A DNA stretch of 64,000 nucleotides from Amycolatopsis vancoresmycina. Its GTDB lineage: Bacteria; Actinomycetota; Actinomycetes; Mycobacteriales; Pseudonocardiaceae. The notes under the pieces were generated by a model. That model saw only the letters and a program-made list of their open reading frames with translations, was not told where the DNA came from and did not search any database. The stretch spans positions 1-64,000 of the forward strand of contig NZ_JNYY01000011.1 in NCBI RefSeq assembly GCF_000716785.1. Reading direction: 5' to 3'. The translations under genes and the position numbers were made by a program. Shown here one piece after another: positions 32,540 through 41,274 of the stretch. How positions within the stretch are numbered: the stretch's first letter is position 1; the number at the start of each line of letters is the position of its first letter.

Positions 32540-33619
32540 GTGGACTTGCCCGTCATGCCGCCGGTGCGGCCGATGCTCGCGAAAGCGGTGCACGAGGTAC
32601 CTCGTGCCCCGGGGCTGCTGTACGAGCCCAAGTGGGACGGCTTCCGCTGCATCGTGTTCCGCGACGGCGACGAGATCGAGCTCGGCTCCCGCAACGACCG
32701 CCCGCTGACCCGCTACTTCCCGGAGCTGGTGGAGCTGCTGGCCGCCGCGCTGCCGCCCCGCTGCGTCGTGGACGGCGAGATCGTGCTGGTCACCCCCGCC
32801 GGGCTCGACTTCGAGACGCTGCAGCTGCGGCTGCACCCGGCCGCCTCGCGCGTGCGCAAGCTGGCCGAGGAGACACCCGCCAGCTTCATCGCCTTCGACC
32901 TGCTCGCCCTGGGCGGCACCGACCTCACCGAGGAGCCGTTCCGCGAGCGGCGCAAACAGCTCGAAAGCGTGCTCGCCACGAGCGCCGAAGGGCTGCAGCG
33001 CGTCCACCTGACGCCGCTGAGCGAGGACCCGGAGCAGGCGCAGGACTGGTTCACCCGGTTCGAGGGCGCGGGGTTCGACGGCGTCATGGTCAAGCCGGCC
33101 GACCTGCCGTACGAGCAGGACAAGCGGGTCATGCTGAAGGTCAAGCACGAGCGCACGGCCGACTGCGTCGTCACCGGCTTCCGCTGGCACAAGGACGGCG
33201 CCGGCGTCGGTTCGCTGCTGCTCGGGCTGTTCGACGACGACGGCGTCCTGCACCACGTCGGCGTGGCCAGCAGCTTCACCAAGGCGCGGCGGGCCGAGCT
33301 GGTCGACGAGCTGGCGCCGCTGCGCGAGAACGCGCTGGAGAACCACCCGTGGCGGTCGTGGGCCGAATACGAGCCCGAGCCGGGCCGGCAACCGGGCGTG
33401 AACAGCCGGTGGGCCCCGCAGAAGGACCTCTCGTGGGAGCCACTGCGCCCGGAGTGGGTGGCGGAGGTCCGCTACGAGCACCTGCAGGGCGGCCGGTTCC
33501 GGCACGGCGGGCGGCTGGTCCGGTTCCGGCCCGACCGCACGCCGGAGTCGTGCACGTACGCCCAGCTCGACGAGGCGCCGCCCGCCGAGCTCGCGAAACT
33601 GTTCGGGGAGGCGCGGTGA
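32540..33619 (+). CDS. ligC: ATP-dependent DNA ligase, LigC type
   Basis: A 359-residue ligase with adenylation and OB-fold domains only. The nucleotidyl lysine is Lys31 in LLYEPKWDGFRC; later motifs are VVDGEIVLV, ASFIAFDLLAL, GFDGVMVKPADLPYEQ and MLKVKHERTADCVV. It seals nicks and supports mycobacterial-type repair with stand-alone polymerases. GTG 32540 lies 54 bp from the divergent DinB start. It overlaps the LigD-type polymerase gene by 4 bp (GTGA), so they are made together. No Ku gene is in the window. Confidence 0.92.
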   Translation: MDLPVMPPVRPMLAKAVHEVPRAPGLLYEPKWDGFRCIVFRDGDEIELGSRNDRPLTRYFPELVELLAAALPPRCVVDGEIVLVTPAGLDFETLQLRLHPAASRVRKLAEETPASFIAFDLLALGGTDLTEEPFRERRKQLESVLATSAEGLQRVHLTPLSEDPEQAQDWFTRFEGAGFDGVMVKPADLPYEQDKRVMLKVKHERTADCVVTGFRWHKDGAGVGSLLLGLFDDDGVLHHVGVASSFTKARRAELVDELAPLRENALENHPWRSWAEYEPEPGRQPGVNSRWAPQKDLSWEPLRPEWVAEVRYEHLQGGRFRHGGRLVRFRPDRTPESCTYAQLDEAPPAELAKLFGEAR

Positions 33620-34620
33620 GCGGGGCGGTCCTGCTCGACGTCGACGGCGTCGAGGTCAAGATCAGCAGTCCGGACAAGGTCTACTTCCCGGAGCGCGGGG
33701 AGACGAAGCTCGATCTCGTCGAGTACTACCGGGCGGTGTCCGGACCGCTGCTGAGCCGGCTCGGCGGCCGTCCGCTGCTGCTCGAGCGCTACCCGGACGG
33801 CGCCGGCGGCAAGAACTGGTACCAGAAACGCGTGCCGAAGGGCGCGCCGCCGTGGCTGACCACCACGGTCGTCTCGACGCCGAACGGCACGACGAGCGAC
33901 GCGCTGGTGGCGAAGGACCTGGCCCACATCCTCTGGGCGGTGAACCTCGGCTGCCTCGGCTTCCACGTCTGGCCGTACCGCGCGGACACCCCCGAGGTCA
34001 CCGACGAGCTGCGCGTCGACCTCGACCCGTCGCCGGGCATCGGCTTCGACGAGCTGCGCGAGGCCGCGGTGCTGACCAGGGAGTTCCTGGCCGAACACGG
34101 CATCGAGAGCCAGCTGAAGACGTCGGGTTCGCGCGGGCTGCACCTGTACGTGCTGCTCGAGCCGCGCTGGGACGGCTTCCAGGTGCGCGCCGCCGCGGTC
34201 GCGCTGGCGCGCGCGCTCGAACGCCGTCACCCGGAGAAGATCACCGCGCAGTGGTGGAAGGAGGAACGCGGCTCGCGCGTGTTCGTCGACTTCAACCAGA
34301 ACGCCCCGCACAAGACGGTGTTCGGGACGTGGTGCGTGCGGCCGCGCGTCGGCGGCCAGGTGTCCACCCCGATCGGCTGGGACGAGCTGGCCACCGTCGA
34401 GCCGGACGAGCTGACGCTGACCACGGTGCCGGCGCGGCTCGCCGAGCGGGGCGATCCGTGGGCCGGGGCGCGGGAGCGGCCGCAGTCGATCGAGCCGCTG
34501 CTGGCGATGTCCGAACAGGACATGGCGGACGGGCTGATGGACGCGCCGTGGCCGCCGGTGTACCCGAAGATGCCCAACGAGCCGCCGCGGGTCGCGCCCA
34601 GCCGCGCGAAGAAGGCGTGA
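33616..34620 (+). CDS. LigD-type primase-polymerase (stand-alone PolDom)
   Basis: A 334-residue archaeo-eukaryotic primase-like polymerase equivalent to the LigD polymerase domain (PrimC/PolD of mycobacteria). It shows LLLERYPDGAGG, the metal motif LRVDLDPSPG, KTSGSRGLHLYV with the catalytic His, and FVDFNQNAPHKT. Such enzymes fill gaps, preferring ribonucleotides, in end joining and excision repair. Translation is coupled to ligC. It is convergent with and abuts the next gene with no gap. Confidence 0.92.
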   Translation: MSGAVLLDVDGVEVKISSPDKVYFPERGETKLDLVEYYRAVSGPLLSRLGGRPLLLERYPDGAGGKNWYQKRVPKGAPPWLTTTVVSTPNGTTSDALVAKDLAHILWAVNLGCLGFHVWPYRADTPEVTDELRVDLDPSPGIGFDELREAAVLTREFLAEHGIESQLKTSGSRGLHLYVLLEPRWDGFQVRAAAVALARALERRHPEKITAQWWKEERGSRVFVDFNQNAPHKTVFGTWCVRPRVGGQVSTPIGWDELATVEPDELTLTTVPARLAERGDPWAGARERPQSIEPLLAMSEQDMADGLMDAPWPPVYPKMPNEPPRVAPSRAKKA

Positions 34621-35739
34621 TCACGGTGGCGAGAGGCGGTGGTGCAGCTGGCTCCACGCGGTGAGCGCGACCAGGGCGGTCAGCCCGAACACGGCCGCGG
34701 ACCCGAGGGCAGCGGCCAGCGCGCCGGCCAGGGGTGACGCCACGGTCTGGCCGACGCCGAGCCCGGCGAACGACCAGGTGATGCCCCGCGCGGGGCGTCC
34801 GGGGACCAGCCGGGTCGCCCAAAGGATGCACAGCCCGGTCAGCGCCATGTAGGTGATGCCGAACAACGCACCGGAAAGCAGGGCGAGCGGCACGCCCGGG
34901 TCCGGCAGGGCGAGGAGCGCGATACCCGCGGCCGCCAGGGTCCACGTCGCGAGGTTGACCGTCCGCAGGCCCGCGCGCCCGGCCGCCCGGCCCGCCAGGC
35001 CGCCGAGCAGCCCGGCCGCGCCGATCGTGGCCCAGGCCCAGGTCGCGGCCACTGGGCTCAGCCCGGTTTCGGCGAGCCGGGAGGTGGAGAACGTCCAGTA
35101 CGGCGCGCTCGTCACGCCGATCAGGACGGAGTTGACCACGAGCGGGACCATCCCGCGGACGGGACCTGGTTCCGCCGGGGCACCGGCGGGCCCCCGCGGC
35201 AACGTCCGCCACGCCAGGGCCAGCACCGCCACGCCGAGGGCGGCGAACGCCGACCAGATCACCGGCCAGCCGAAGGCCAGCAGGGGAGTGAACGCCGACG
35301 CGGCCAGCCCCAGGCCGGTCCCGGTGTTGGCCCAGGTCTGCGCCCGGTCGCGGGTGCGGGCCCCGGCCGTCTCGCCGATCAGCTGCGCGACGCCCGGCGA
35401 GACGAGTCCCGCGCCGGCGCCCGCGACGGCGATCCCGGCGCCGAACACCGCGACGTGCGGTGCCAGCGCCATGAGCGCGAGCCCGGCCGTCGCCGAGGCG
35501 GCGGCCAGCAGCACGGTGCCGCGCGCCGATCGCGCGGACGTTCTCGGTGCCAGCAGCAGCCCGAGGCCGTAGCCCGCGGTGGAGAGGCCGCCGAGCACGC
35601 CGGCGCCGACCGTCGTGAGCCCGAACGTTTCGCTGAACCGCGGCACGAACGGCCCGTACGCGTAGCGCGCGAACCCGTAGCAGAGGGCGATCACGACCGC
35701 GCCGACCGCGGCCGTGGACCACCAGGTCTTCGTTGCCAT
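34621..35739 (-). CDS. MFS transporter (YbfB/arabinose-efflux-like)
   Basis: A 372-residue transporter with about 12 helices beginning TAAVGAVVIALCYGFARYAYGPFVP, the first-helix signature of the YbfB/YjiJ subfamily. ATG 35739 is preferred. It is divergent from a TetR regulator, and a palindrome typical of TetR sites lies 14 bp upstream, so it is probably derepressed by the substrate it exports. Substrate unknown. Confidence 0.85.
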   Translation of the reverse strand: MATKTWWSTAAVGAVVIALCYGFARYAYGPFVPRFSETFGLTTVGAGVLGGLSTAGYGLGLLLAPRTSARSARGTVLLAAASATAGLALMALAPHVAVFGAGIAVAGAGAGLVSPGVAQLIGETAGARTRDRAQTWANTGTGLGLAASAFTPLLAFGWPVIWSAFAALGVAVLALAWRTLPRGPAGAPAEPGPVRGMVPLVVNSVLIGVTSAPYWTFSTSRLAETGLSPVAATWAWATIGAAGLLGGLAGRAAGRAGLRTVNLATWTLAAAGIALLALPDPGVPLALLSGALFGITYMALTGLCILWATRLVPGRPARGITWSFAGLGVGQTVASPLAGALAAALGSAAVFGLTALVALTAWSQLHHRLSPP

Positions 35740-35752
35740 CGACTCCAGCGAA

Positions 35753-35768
35753 CAGACAGGTCTGTCTG
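35753..35768. promoter_or_regulatory. TetR operator CAGACAG-GT-CTGTCTG
   Basis: Perfect 7-bp arms around 2 bp in the MFS/TetR gap, a form common for TetR regulators of the AcrR/TetR_C group. Confidence 0.75.
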
Positions 35769-35831
35769 CTGTCAAGCGATGGTAGGATCACCGCAGGTGA
35801 ATCACCATACCGATCTGTACGGAGGAGTGCG

Positions 35832-36389
35832 GTGGGCCGAACCCGTCCCGGCGATGCGGGCGCGAAGGTGCTCAAGGCCGCGTCGACGTTGTTCTACCGC
35901 GACGGCATCCACGCCGTCGGGGTCGACACGGTGGCGGCCGAAGCCGGGGTGACCAAGGCGGCCCTCTACGGCAACTTCGGGTCGAAGAGCGGGCTCGTCG
36001 TCGCCTACCTGCGGGAACGCGACCGGCGGTGGCAGGCGGAGATCGACCGGATCACCGCCGCGCACACCGATCCGCGGGAGCGGGTGCTCGCGGTGTTCGA
36101 CGCCTACGAAGCCTGGTTCTCGGCCGACGGCTACCGCGGCTGCGCTTTCCTCAACGCGACCTCGGAGTTCCCCGATCCCGCCGACCCGGTGCGCGAAGTG
36201 GTCCGCCACCACAAGACCGCGCTGCACAGCTACCTGCGGGCGCAGCTGCAGCGCGCCGAACCGCAGCGGGCCGACGTGCTCGCCGACGAGCTGATGCTGC
36301 TGCTGGAGGGCGCCGCGGTCACGTCGGTGGTCGCGCAGAGCGCGCGGCCGTTCCACACGGCGAAGCGGCTCGCACAGACCTTGATCTAG
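35832..36389 (+). CDS. TetR-family repressor of the divergent MFS gene
   Basis: A 185-residue regulator from GTG 35832, which has GGAGGAG 5 nt upstream. The HTH reads VDTVAAEAGVTKAALYGNFGSKSGLV (split by one turn), followed by DAYEAWFSADGYRGCAFLNATSEF, typical of the YcdC/LmrA-like subgroup. It is expected to bind the CAGACAG palindrome and repress the MFS gene and itself. It overlaps the stop of the small convergent gene by 4 bp. Confidence 0.87.
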   Translation: MGRTRPGDAGAKVLKAASTLFYRDGIHAVGVDTVAAEAGVTKAALYGNFGSKSGLVVAYLRERDRRWQAEIDRITAAHTDPRERVLAVFDAYEAWFSADGYRGCAFLNATSEFPDPADPVREVVRHHKTALHSYLRAQLQRAEPQRADVLADELMLLLEGAAVTSVVAQSARPFHTAKRLAQTLI

Positions 36390-36640
36390 ACCGGCAGGTC
36401 GAGGGCGAGCTGGCCGCGGTCCTCACCGACGCCGGACAGCGTCGCGACGCACGCCGGGCACGGCGCGATCTCGGACGTGGTCAGGTCCAGGGGTTTCCAG
36501 CTGCGGGATTCCCGCTCGCCGCAGGCCGAGCGCCGGTAGCGGAGGTCGCCGGAGCGGGTCATCAGGTGGGCCAGGGGGACGTCTTCGGGCAGCACGCCGA
36601 CCAGGTACCAGCGTGGTGCGCTCACCGCGGTGGTCGTCAT
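36386..36640 (-). CDS. Small cysteine-containing protein of unknown function
   Basis: An 84-residue protein from ATG 36640. It has three cysteines (SACGERES and a CPAC knuckle in EIAPCPACVATL) plus a His, which may form part of a zinc ribbon. Ribosome site is weak. I do not recognise a family. It sits between the TetR gene (overlapping stops) and the CobW-type GTPase, which handles metal ions; any link is speculation. Confidence 0.55.
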   Translation of the reverse strand: MTTTAVSAPRWYLVGVLPEDVPLAHLMTRSGDLRYRRSACGERESRSWKPLDLTTSEIAPCPACVATLSGVGEDRGQLALDLPV

Positions 36641-36707
36641 GGCCGCCAGTCTCCGCGGGCGGGCCGGCACCCCGGTGCATTTGCCGGTCTTCGGCGTGGC
36701 GGCGGGG

Positions 36708-37730
36708 TCAGGCCTCGTCGGGCAGGTAGCGCAGGACGTGCAGCAGGCCGCGCTCGTCGACGGTGTCCGGGTCTTCGGCGAGGCACGTACCCAGGTCGGC
36801 GAGGACGGCGTCGGTGTCCAGTCCGGCGCCGATCAGCACCAGCTCGGTCCGCCGCGGCGCGCCCGGCGGCCAGGCCGACCGCTCGAGCTGCACGAACCCG
36901 CCGACGGTGTGCAGGTGGAAGCGCGATTTCGGGCCGGTGGGGCCGAAATCGGCCTGGCCCTTCATCCGGTAGAGCCCGGCCGGCCGCCGTTCGAGGAAGC
37001 CGACGAACGCGCGCGGCGCGAGCGGCGTGTCCGCGGTGAACGTGACCGTCTGGTACTCGGCGTGCAGGTGCTGCGAGTGGTCGTGCTCCTCGCGCAGGTC
37101 GTCGAACGACAGCTGGCCGACCCGCTCGCCGCGGGGTTCGGGGTCGAAGAACAGCCGCGGGTCGACGCGGCCGTGCGCGGTGACCAGCAACGGACGGCCC
37201 GGCGCCAGCTCTTCGACGGTCGCGGTGAGCTTCGCGAGCGCCTCGGCGGTCACCCGGTCGGCCTTGTTCAGCACCACGAGATCGGCCAGCCGCAGGTGGT
37301 CGGCCAGTTCGGGGTGGCGCTCGCGGGCGGCCTCGAACTCGGCGGCGTCGACTACCTCGGCCAGCCCGCCGTAGCGGATGGCGGGGTTTTCGCTGGCGAT
37401 CATCAGCCGGATGAGGTCACGCGGCTCGGCGATGCCGCTGGCCTCGACGACGATGACGTCGATCCCGGCCTCGGCGCCGGACAGCTTCGCGAGCATCGCG
37501 TCCAGCCCGCGGGCGTCGACCGCACAGCACAGGCAGCCGTTGCCGAGCGAGACCATCGTGTCGACCTGGCCCGCGACGGCGAGCGCGTCGACGTTCACCT
37601 GGCCGAAGTCGTTGACCACGACGCCGACCCGGGCCCCCTCGCGGTTGGCGAGCAGGTGGTTGAGCAGCGTCGTCTTGCCCGCGCCGAGGAACCCGGCGAC
37701 GAGGACCACGGGGATGCGCCTGGCGCTCAC
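36708..37730 (-). CDS. CobW/COG0523 G3E GTPase, probable metallochaperone
   Basis: A 340-residue GTPase with the P-loop GFLGAGKTT (13-21), metal motif GCLCC (65-69), VEASGIAEP switch, and NKAD guanine motif (in LVVLNKADRV), then a CobW C-terminal domain with a His-rich stretch HDHSQHLHAEY. Such proteins deliver zinc or other metals to client enzymes, often under Zur control. GTG 37730 follows GGAGGG. I see no clear Zur box upstream. Confidence 0.88.
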   Translation of the reverse strand: MSARRIPVVLVAGFLGAGKTTLLNHLLANREGARVGVVVNDFGQVNVDALAVAGQVDTMVSLGNGCLCCAVDARGLDAMLAKLSGAEAGIDVIVVEASGIAEPRDLIRLMIASENPAIRYGGLAEVVDAAEFEAARERHPELADHLRLADLVVLNKADRVTAEALAKLTATVEELAPGRPLLVTAHGRVDPRLFFDPEPRGERVGQLSFDDLREEHDHSQHLHAEYQTVTFTADTPLAPRAFVGFLERRPAGLYRMKGQADFGPTGPKSRFHLHTVGGFVQLERSAWPPGAPRRTELVLIGAGLDTDAVLADLGTCLAEDPDTVDERGLLHVLRYLPDEA

Positions 37731-38108
37731 GAATCGTCCCTCCTCTGCCGATCACCGCGACTCTAACGCGGGCGCGCGTACACGGGCGGCCGCCCCCGGT
37801 GAAGGCCGTTCGTCGAATGCCCACGAAAAGACGCAGGCGGCCGCGCGGGAAAGGATCACGCGGGTTTTGCGGGCCGTTGTGATCGATTGGCGGATAATGC
37901 GCAGAGCCATGTCCGGATAACGCTTGGTAGCAGTTATTTTTCTCGTCCTTTTGCTGGCCGGAGGGGAATTCCGGGATCGCCGGGACGCCGGTCACGACCG
38001 GCGGAGTGCGCGCCGCGAAACGTGGGGTATCCTCCCCCGCCTGACCGGAGTGCCCAGCGCAGCGGGAACTTCCGGCCGTCAGTGTCGACGGCGACCTTCG
38101 GAGGAACG
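37731..38108. other. 378-bp intergenic region upstream of nos
   Basis: The stretch is less GC-rich in its middle (around 37870-37945, tgatcgattggcggataatg and ttggtagcagttatttttc) than flanking genes and contains no credible gene. Open frames crossing it have no coding bias. It probably holds the divergent promoters of the CobW gene and of the leader frame/nos unit. Confidence 0.5.
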
Positions 38109-38165
38109 GTGGATCTTTTCGTCGGGATGCAGATCGCGATTTCGGAGAGTGGGGTAACGCCGTGA
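38109..38165 (+). CDS. 18-codon leader frame coupled to nos
   Basis: GTG 38109 is preceded by GGAGG with 4-nt spacing, far better than any ribosome site before nos itself. It encodes MDLFVGMQIAISESGVTP and its TGA overlaps the nos GTG (GTGA). It may be a leader peptide that brings ribosomes to the nos start or an attenuator. No family can be assigned to so short a peptide. Confidence 0.5.
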   Translation: MDLFVGMQIAISESGVTP

Positions 38166-39316
38166 CGGTTACACCCGAGCGGGTGACGCATCCGCTGCCG
38201 CTTTACCCTCAGCGCGTCTCGGGGGAGCAGAGCGTCGATTCCGCGGCGGCCGAAGAATTCCTGGACCGGATGTTCGCCGAAGGCGCCGCGGACGAAGGCG
38301 ACCGGTTCGAGACCCGGCTGGCCGAGGTTCGCGCGGAAATCATGGAAACCGGCACCTACCGGCACACCGCGGCCGAACTGGCGTACGGCGCGCGCGTCGC
38401 GTGGCGCAACTCGGCTCGCTGCATCGGCCGGCTGTACTGGCGCAGCCTCCGGATCCGGGACCGGCGCCGGGTCACCGGCCCGGCCGCGATCGCCGGCGAG
38501 TGCGTGGCGCACCTGCGTCAGGCCACCCGGGGCGGCCGGATCCGCCCGACGGTCACCGTCTTCGCCCCGGACACCCCGGACACGCCCGGGCCGCGCATCC
38601 ACAACGAGCAGCTGATCCGCTACGCCGGGTACCGCCTCGACGACGGTTCGGTCCTCGGCGACCCGCGGTACGCCGCGTTCACCGAGCAGGTGCGAAGACT
38701 CGGCTGGCGCCCACCGGAGCGAAGAGGGTCCTTCGACGTCCTGCCCCTGCTGGTCGAGGCCGAGCCGGGCGAGCCGCGGCTGTTCACCCTGCCGCCGGAC
38801 GCCGTCCTGGAGGTCCCGCTGACCCACCCCGACCACCGCTGGTTCGCGGGGCTCGGGCTGCGCTGGCACGCCGTGCCGGCGATCAGCAACATGCCGCTGG
38901 AGATCGGCGGCGTCACCTACCCCGCCGCGCCGTTCAACGGCTGGTACCTCGGCACCGAAATCGGCGCCCGGAACCTGGCCGACGAGCAGCGCTACGACCT
39001 GCTGCCGGTCGTCGCCGAGCTGATGGGCCTGGAAACGGCGTCCGAGCGCACGCTGTGGCGCGACCGGGCGCTGGTGGAGCTGACGCTGGCGGTGCAGCAC
39101 TCGTTCGACGCGGCCGGCGTCACGCTGGCCGACCACCACACCGAGTCGCACCGGTTCCTGTCCCACCTGGAGCGGGAGGAGCGGGCCGGCCGCCGGTGCC
39201 CGGCCGACTGGAGCTGGATCGTGCCGCCGGTGTCGGGCGGCCAGACGGCGGTGTTCCACCGCTACTACGACGAGCCCGACCCGGCGGAGCGCCCGGCGTT
39301 CCTGCCGCCGGGGTGA
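38162..39316 (+). CDS. nos: Bacterial nitric oxide synthase, oxygenase domain
   Basis: A 384-residue NOS oxygenase, which makes NO and citrulline from arginine. The proximal heme thiolate is Cys87 in VAWRNSARCIGR; WHAVPAISNMPLEIGG and FNGWYLGTEIGARNL form the substrate and heme pocket, and DWSWIVPPVSGG the pterin/dimer region. As in other bacteria there is no reductase domain. The flavodoxin-like gene 88 bp downstream is a possible electron donor. Its own start has no good ribosome site; translation is likely coupled to the leader frame. Confidence 0.93.
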   Translation: MTVTPERVTHPLPLYPQRVSGEQSVDSAAAEEFLDRMFAEGAADEGDRFETRLAEVRAEIMETGTYRHTAAELAYGARVAWRNSARCIGRLYWRSLRIRDRRRVTGPAAIAGECVAHLRQATRGGRIRPTVTVFAPDTPDTPGPRIHNEQLIRYAGYRLDDGSVLGDPRYAAFTEQVRRLGWRPPERRGSFDVLPLLVEAEPGEPRLFTLPPDAVLEVPLTHPDHRWFAGLGLRWHAVPAISNMPLEIGGVTYPAAPFNGWYLGTEIGARNLADEQRYDLLPVVAELMGLETASERTLWRDRALVELTLAVQHSFDAAGVTLADHHTESHRFLSHLEREERAGRRCPADWSWIVPPVSGGQTAVFHRYYDEPDPAERPAFLPPG

Positions 39317-39404
39317 GGGACGGAGAGTAGCGTGGGAGCGCCCGTTCGGCGGATCGTGCGCAACCCACGGGGCAGACCGGCGCCCGAAGGCCGACAATGG
39401 GCGC

Positions 39405-39914
39405 ATGACCGCAGTCCTCGTCGCCTACGCCGGGCGCCACGGCGGAACCCGGCAGATCGCCGAGGTGATCGCCGCGGAACTCGGCGCGGCGGGCCTGTCC
39501 GTCGAGGTGCGCGACGCCGCCGACGTGGCCGGAGTCGAGGACTACGCGGCGGTCGTCATCGGCAGCGCCCTGTACTACCACCGGTGGCGGCCGGAGGCCG
39601 TCCGGCTGCTGGAGCGCAACGCCCGGGCGCTCGCCGAGCGTCCGGTGTGGCTGTTCCACAGCGGGCCGTGCGGTCCCGGCGCGGCCACGCACCAGGTCAG
39701 CCTGCCGCCGAACGTGGCGCTGCTGGCGGCGCGCATCGACGCGGAGCGCACCGCCACCTTCGGCGGCAAGCTCGACCCGGCGACCGTGCGCGGCCTGATC
39801 CCGCGGCTGCTGGCGTCGTCCGGCCGGCGGGCGGGCGACTTCCGCGACTGGGACCGGATCAAGGCCTGGGCCCGTGACGTCGGGCGCCGGGTCCGCACCC
39901 GCGTCTCGCTCTGA
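39405..39914 (+). CDS. Flavodoxin-domain protein (HemG-like)
   Basis: A 169-residue flavodoxin-fold protein: the FMN phosphate loop is YAGRHGGTRQIA (9-20), followed by VIGSALYYHRWRPEAVRLL and the ring-binding loop HSGPCGPGA. It resembles menaquinone-dependent protoporphyrinogen oxidase-like flavodoxins. Start ATG 39405. Directly downstream of nos and in the same direction, it could supply electrons to the reductase-less NOS; that role is inferred from position only. Confidence 0.82.
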   Translation: MTAVLVAYAGRHGGTRQIAEVIAAELGAAGLSVEVRDAADVAGVEDYAAVVIGSALYYHRWRPEAVRLLERNARALAERPVWLFHSGPCGPGAATHQVSLPPNVALLAARIDAERTATFGGKLDPATVRGLIPRLLASSGRRAGDFRDWDRIKAWARDVGRRVRTRVSL

Positions 39915-39993
39915 CGGTCTTGCCCGCCCGGGGTGGTGGGTGCTAAACCGTGCCTGAGGTCTTCCGGTGGGAAACCGACGGAACGGGGCGAAC

Positions 39994-41274
39994 GTGACGG
40001 AACGGCAGCCGAAGAAAGCGCTTACATCGGACCAGCGCAACGCGTTCCTCGCGGCGCTGCTCGGCTGGAGCATGGACTCGTTCGACTACTTCCTCGTGGT
40101 GTTCGTCCTGGCGGACATCGCGAAGGACAAGTCGTTCGGCGCAACGGCGACGCAGCTGGCGTTCATCACGACGGCGACCCTGGTGATGCGCCCGGTCGGC
40201 GCGCTCCTGTTCGGCCTGTGGGCCGACCGGGTGGGCCGCCGCATCCCGCTGATGGCCGACGTCCTGCTGTACTCGGCGGCCGGCCTGCTGTGCGCGTTCG
40301 CCCCGAACTACACGGTGTTGCTCCTGCTGCGGTTCGTCTACGGGATCGGCATGGGCGGCGAGTGGGGCCTCGGCGCGGCGCTGGCGATGGAGAAGATCCC
40401 GGTGTCCCGCCGCGGCTTCTTCTCGGGCCTGCTGCAGGTGGGGTATTCGATCGGCTACCTGCTGGCGGCGCTGGCGTACCTGCTGTTCCACTCGGCACTC
40501 GGCCTGCAGTGGCGCTGGATCTTCGTGCTGAGCATCTTCCCGGCGCTGATCACCCTGCTGATCAGGGCGAGGGTCCGCGAGTCGGAGGTCTGGGAGGCGG
40601 CGCGCGAGAAGCTGCGGGTGACGCGCACGTCGGTCAAGGACATTTTGCTGAACCCGAAGGTGATCCGCCGCTTCGGGTACCTGATCCTGCTGATGACGGC
40701 GTTCAACTGGATGAGCCACGGAACGCAGGACGTGTACCCGAGCTTCCTGAAGGCCCACGAGAACGGCGGCGCGGGCTTGAGCGCTTCGACGAGCACGTGG
40801 ATCGCGGTGCTGTACAACATCGGAGCGATCATCGGAGGGCTGACGTTCGGAACGCTGTCGGAGCGGCTGGGCCGCCGCCGGACGATCGTGACGGCAGCGG
40901 TACTGGGTCTGCCGGTGATCCCGATCTTCGCGTTCGACCACGGCGCGGGAATGCTGGCGCTGGGGTCGTTCCTGATGCAGATCATGGTCCAGGGGGCGTG
41001 GGGCGTGATCCCGGCGCACTTGACGGAGATGTCCCCGGACGCGATCAGGGGGTTCTACCCCGGGGTGACGTACCAGCTGGGCAATCTGCTGGCGGCGTTG
41101 AACCTGCCGATCCAGCAGGCGATCGCGGAGTCCCACGGGTACACGTCGGCTCTGGTGTGGACGGTGGTGCCGGGGCTGGTCGCGGTGGCGGTGCTGACGG
41201 CGATCGGGAAGGAGGCGAAGGGAATCAGGTTCGGCGAGTCGGCAGTGGCGACGGCACCGGCGGGTTCGAAGTAG
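39994..41274 (+). CDS. MFS carboxylate/sialate-type symporter
   Basis: A 426-residue transporter with 12 helices and a soluble N-terminus. WSMDSFDYFLVVFVLADIA (helix 1), LWADRVGRRIPLM after helix 2, and YGIGMGGEWGLGAALAMEKIP in helix 4 match the sialate/metabolite:H+ symporter groups (NanT, ShiA-like). GTG 39994 is used; an in-frame GTG at 39967 is possible. The sialidase gene is 3 kb away, but with other genes between, so sialic acid import is only a possibility. Confidence 0.85.
   Translation: MTERQPKKALTSDQRNAFLAALLGWSMDSFDYFLVVFVLADIAKDKSFGATATQLAFITTATLVMRPVGALLFGLWADRVGRRIPLMADVLLYSAAGLLCAFAPNYTVLLLLRFVYGIGMGGEWGLGAALAMEKIPVSRRGFFSGLLQVGYSIGYLLAALAYLLFHSALGLQWRWIFVLSIFPALITLLIRARVRESEVWEAAREKLRVTRTSVKDILLNPKVIRRFGYLILLMTAFNWMSHGTQDVYPSFLKAHENGGAGLSASTSTWIAVLYNIGAIIGGLTFGTLSERLGRRRTIVTAAVLGLPVIPIFAFDHGAGMLALGSFLMQIMVQGAWGVIPAHLTEMSPDAIRGFYPGVTYQLGNLLAALNLPIQQAIAESHGYTSALVWTVVPGLVAVAVLTAIGKEAKGIRFGESAVATAPAGSK

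Noticed and set aside
37887..38165. A longer 92-codon version of the nos leader frame
   Set aside because: The first 74 codons lack coding character and a ribosome site; only the last 18 codons follow a strong Shine-Dalgarno.
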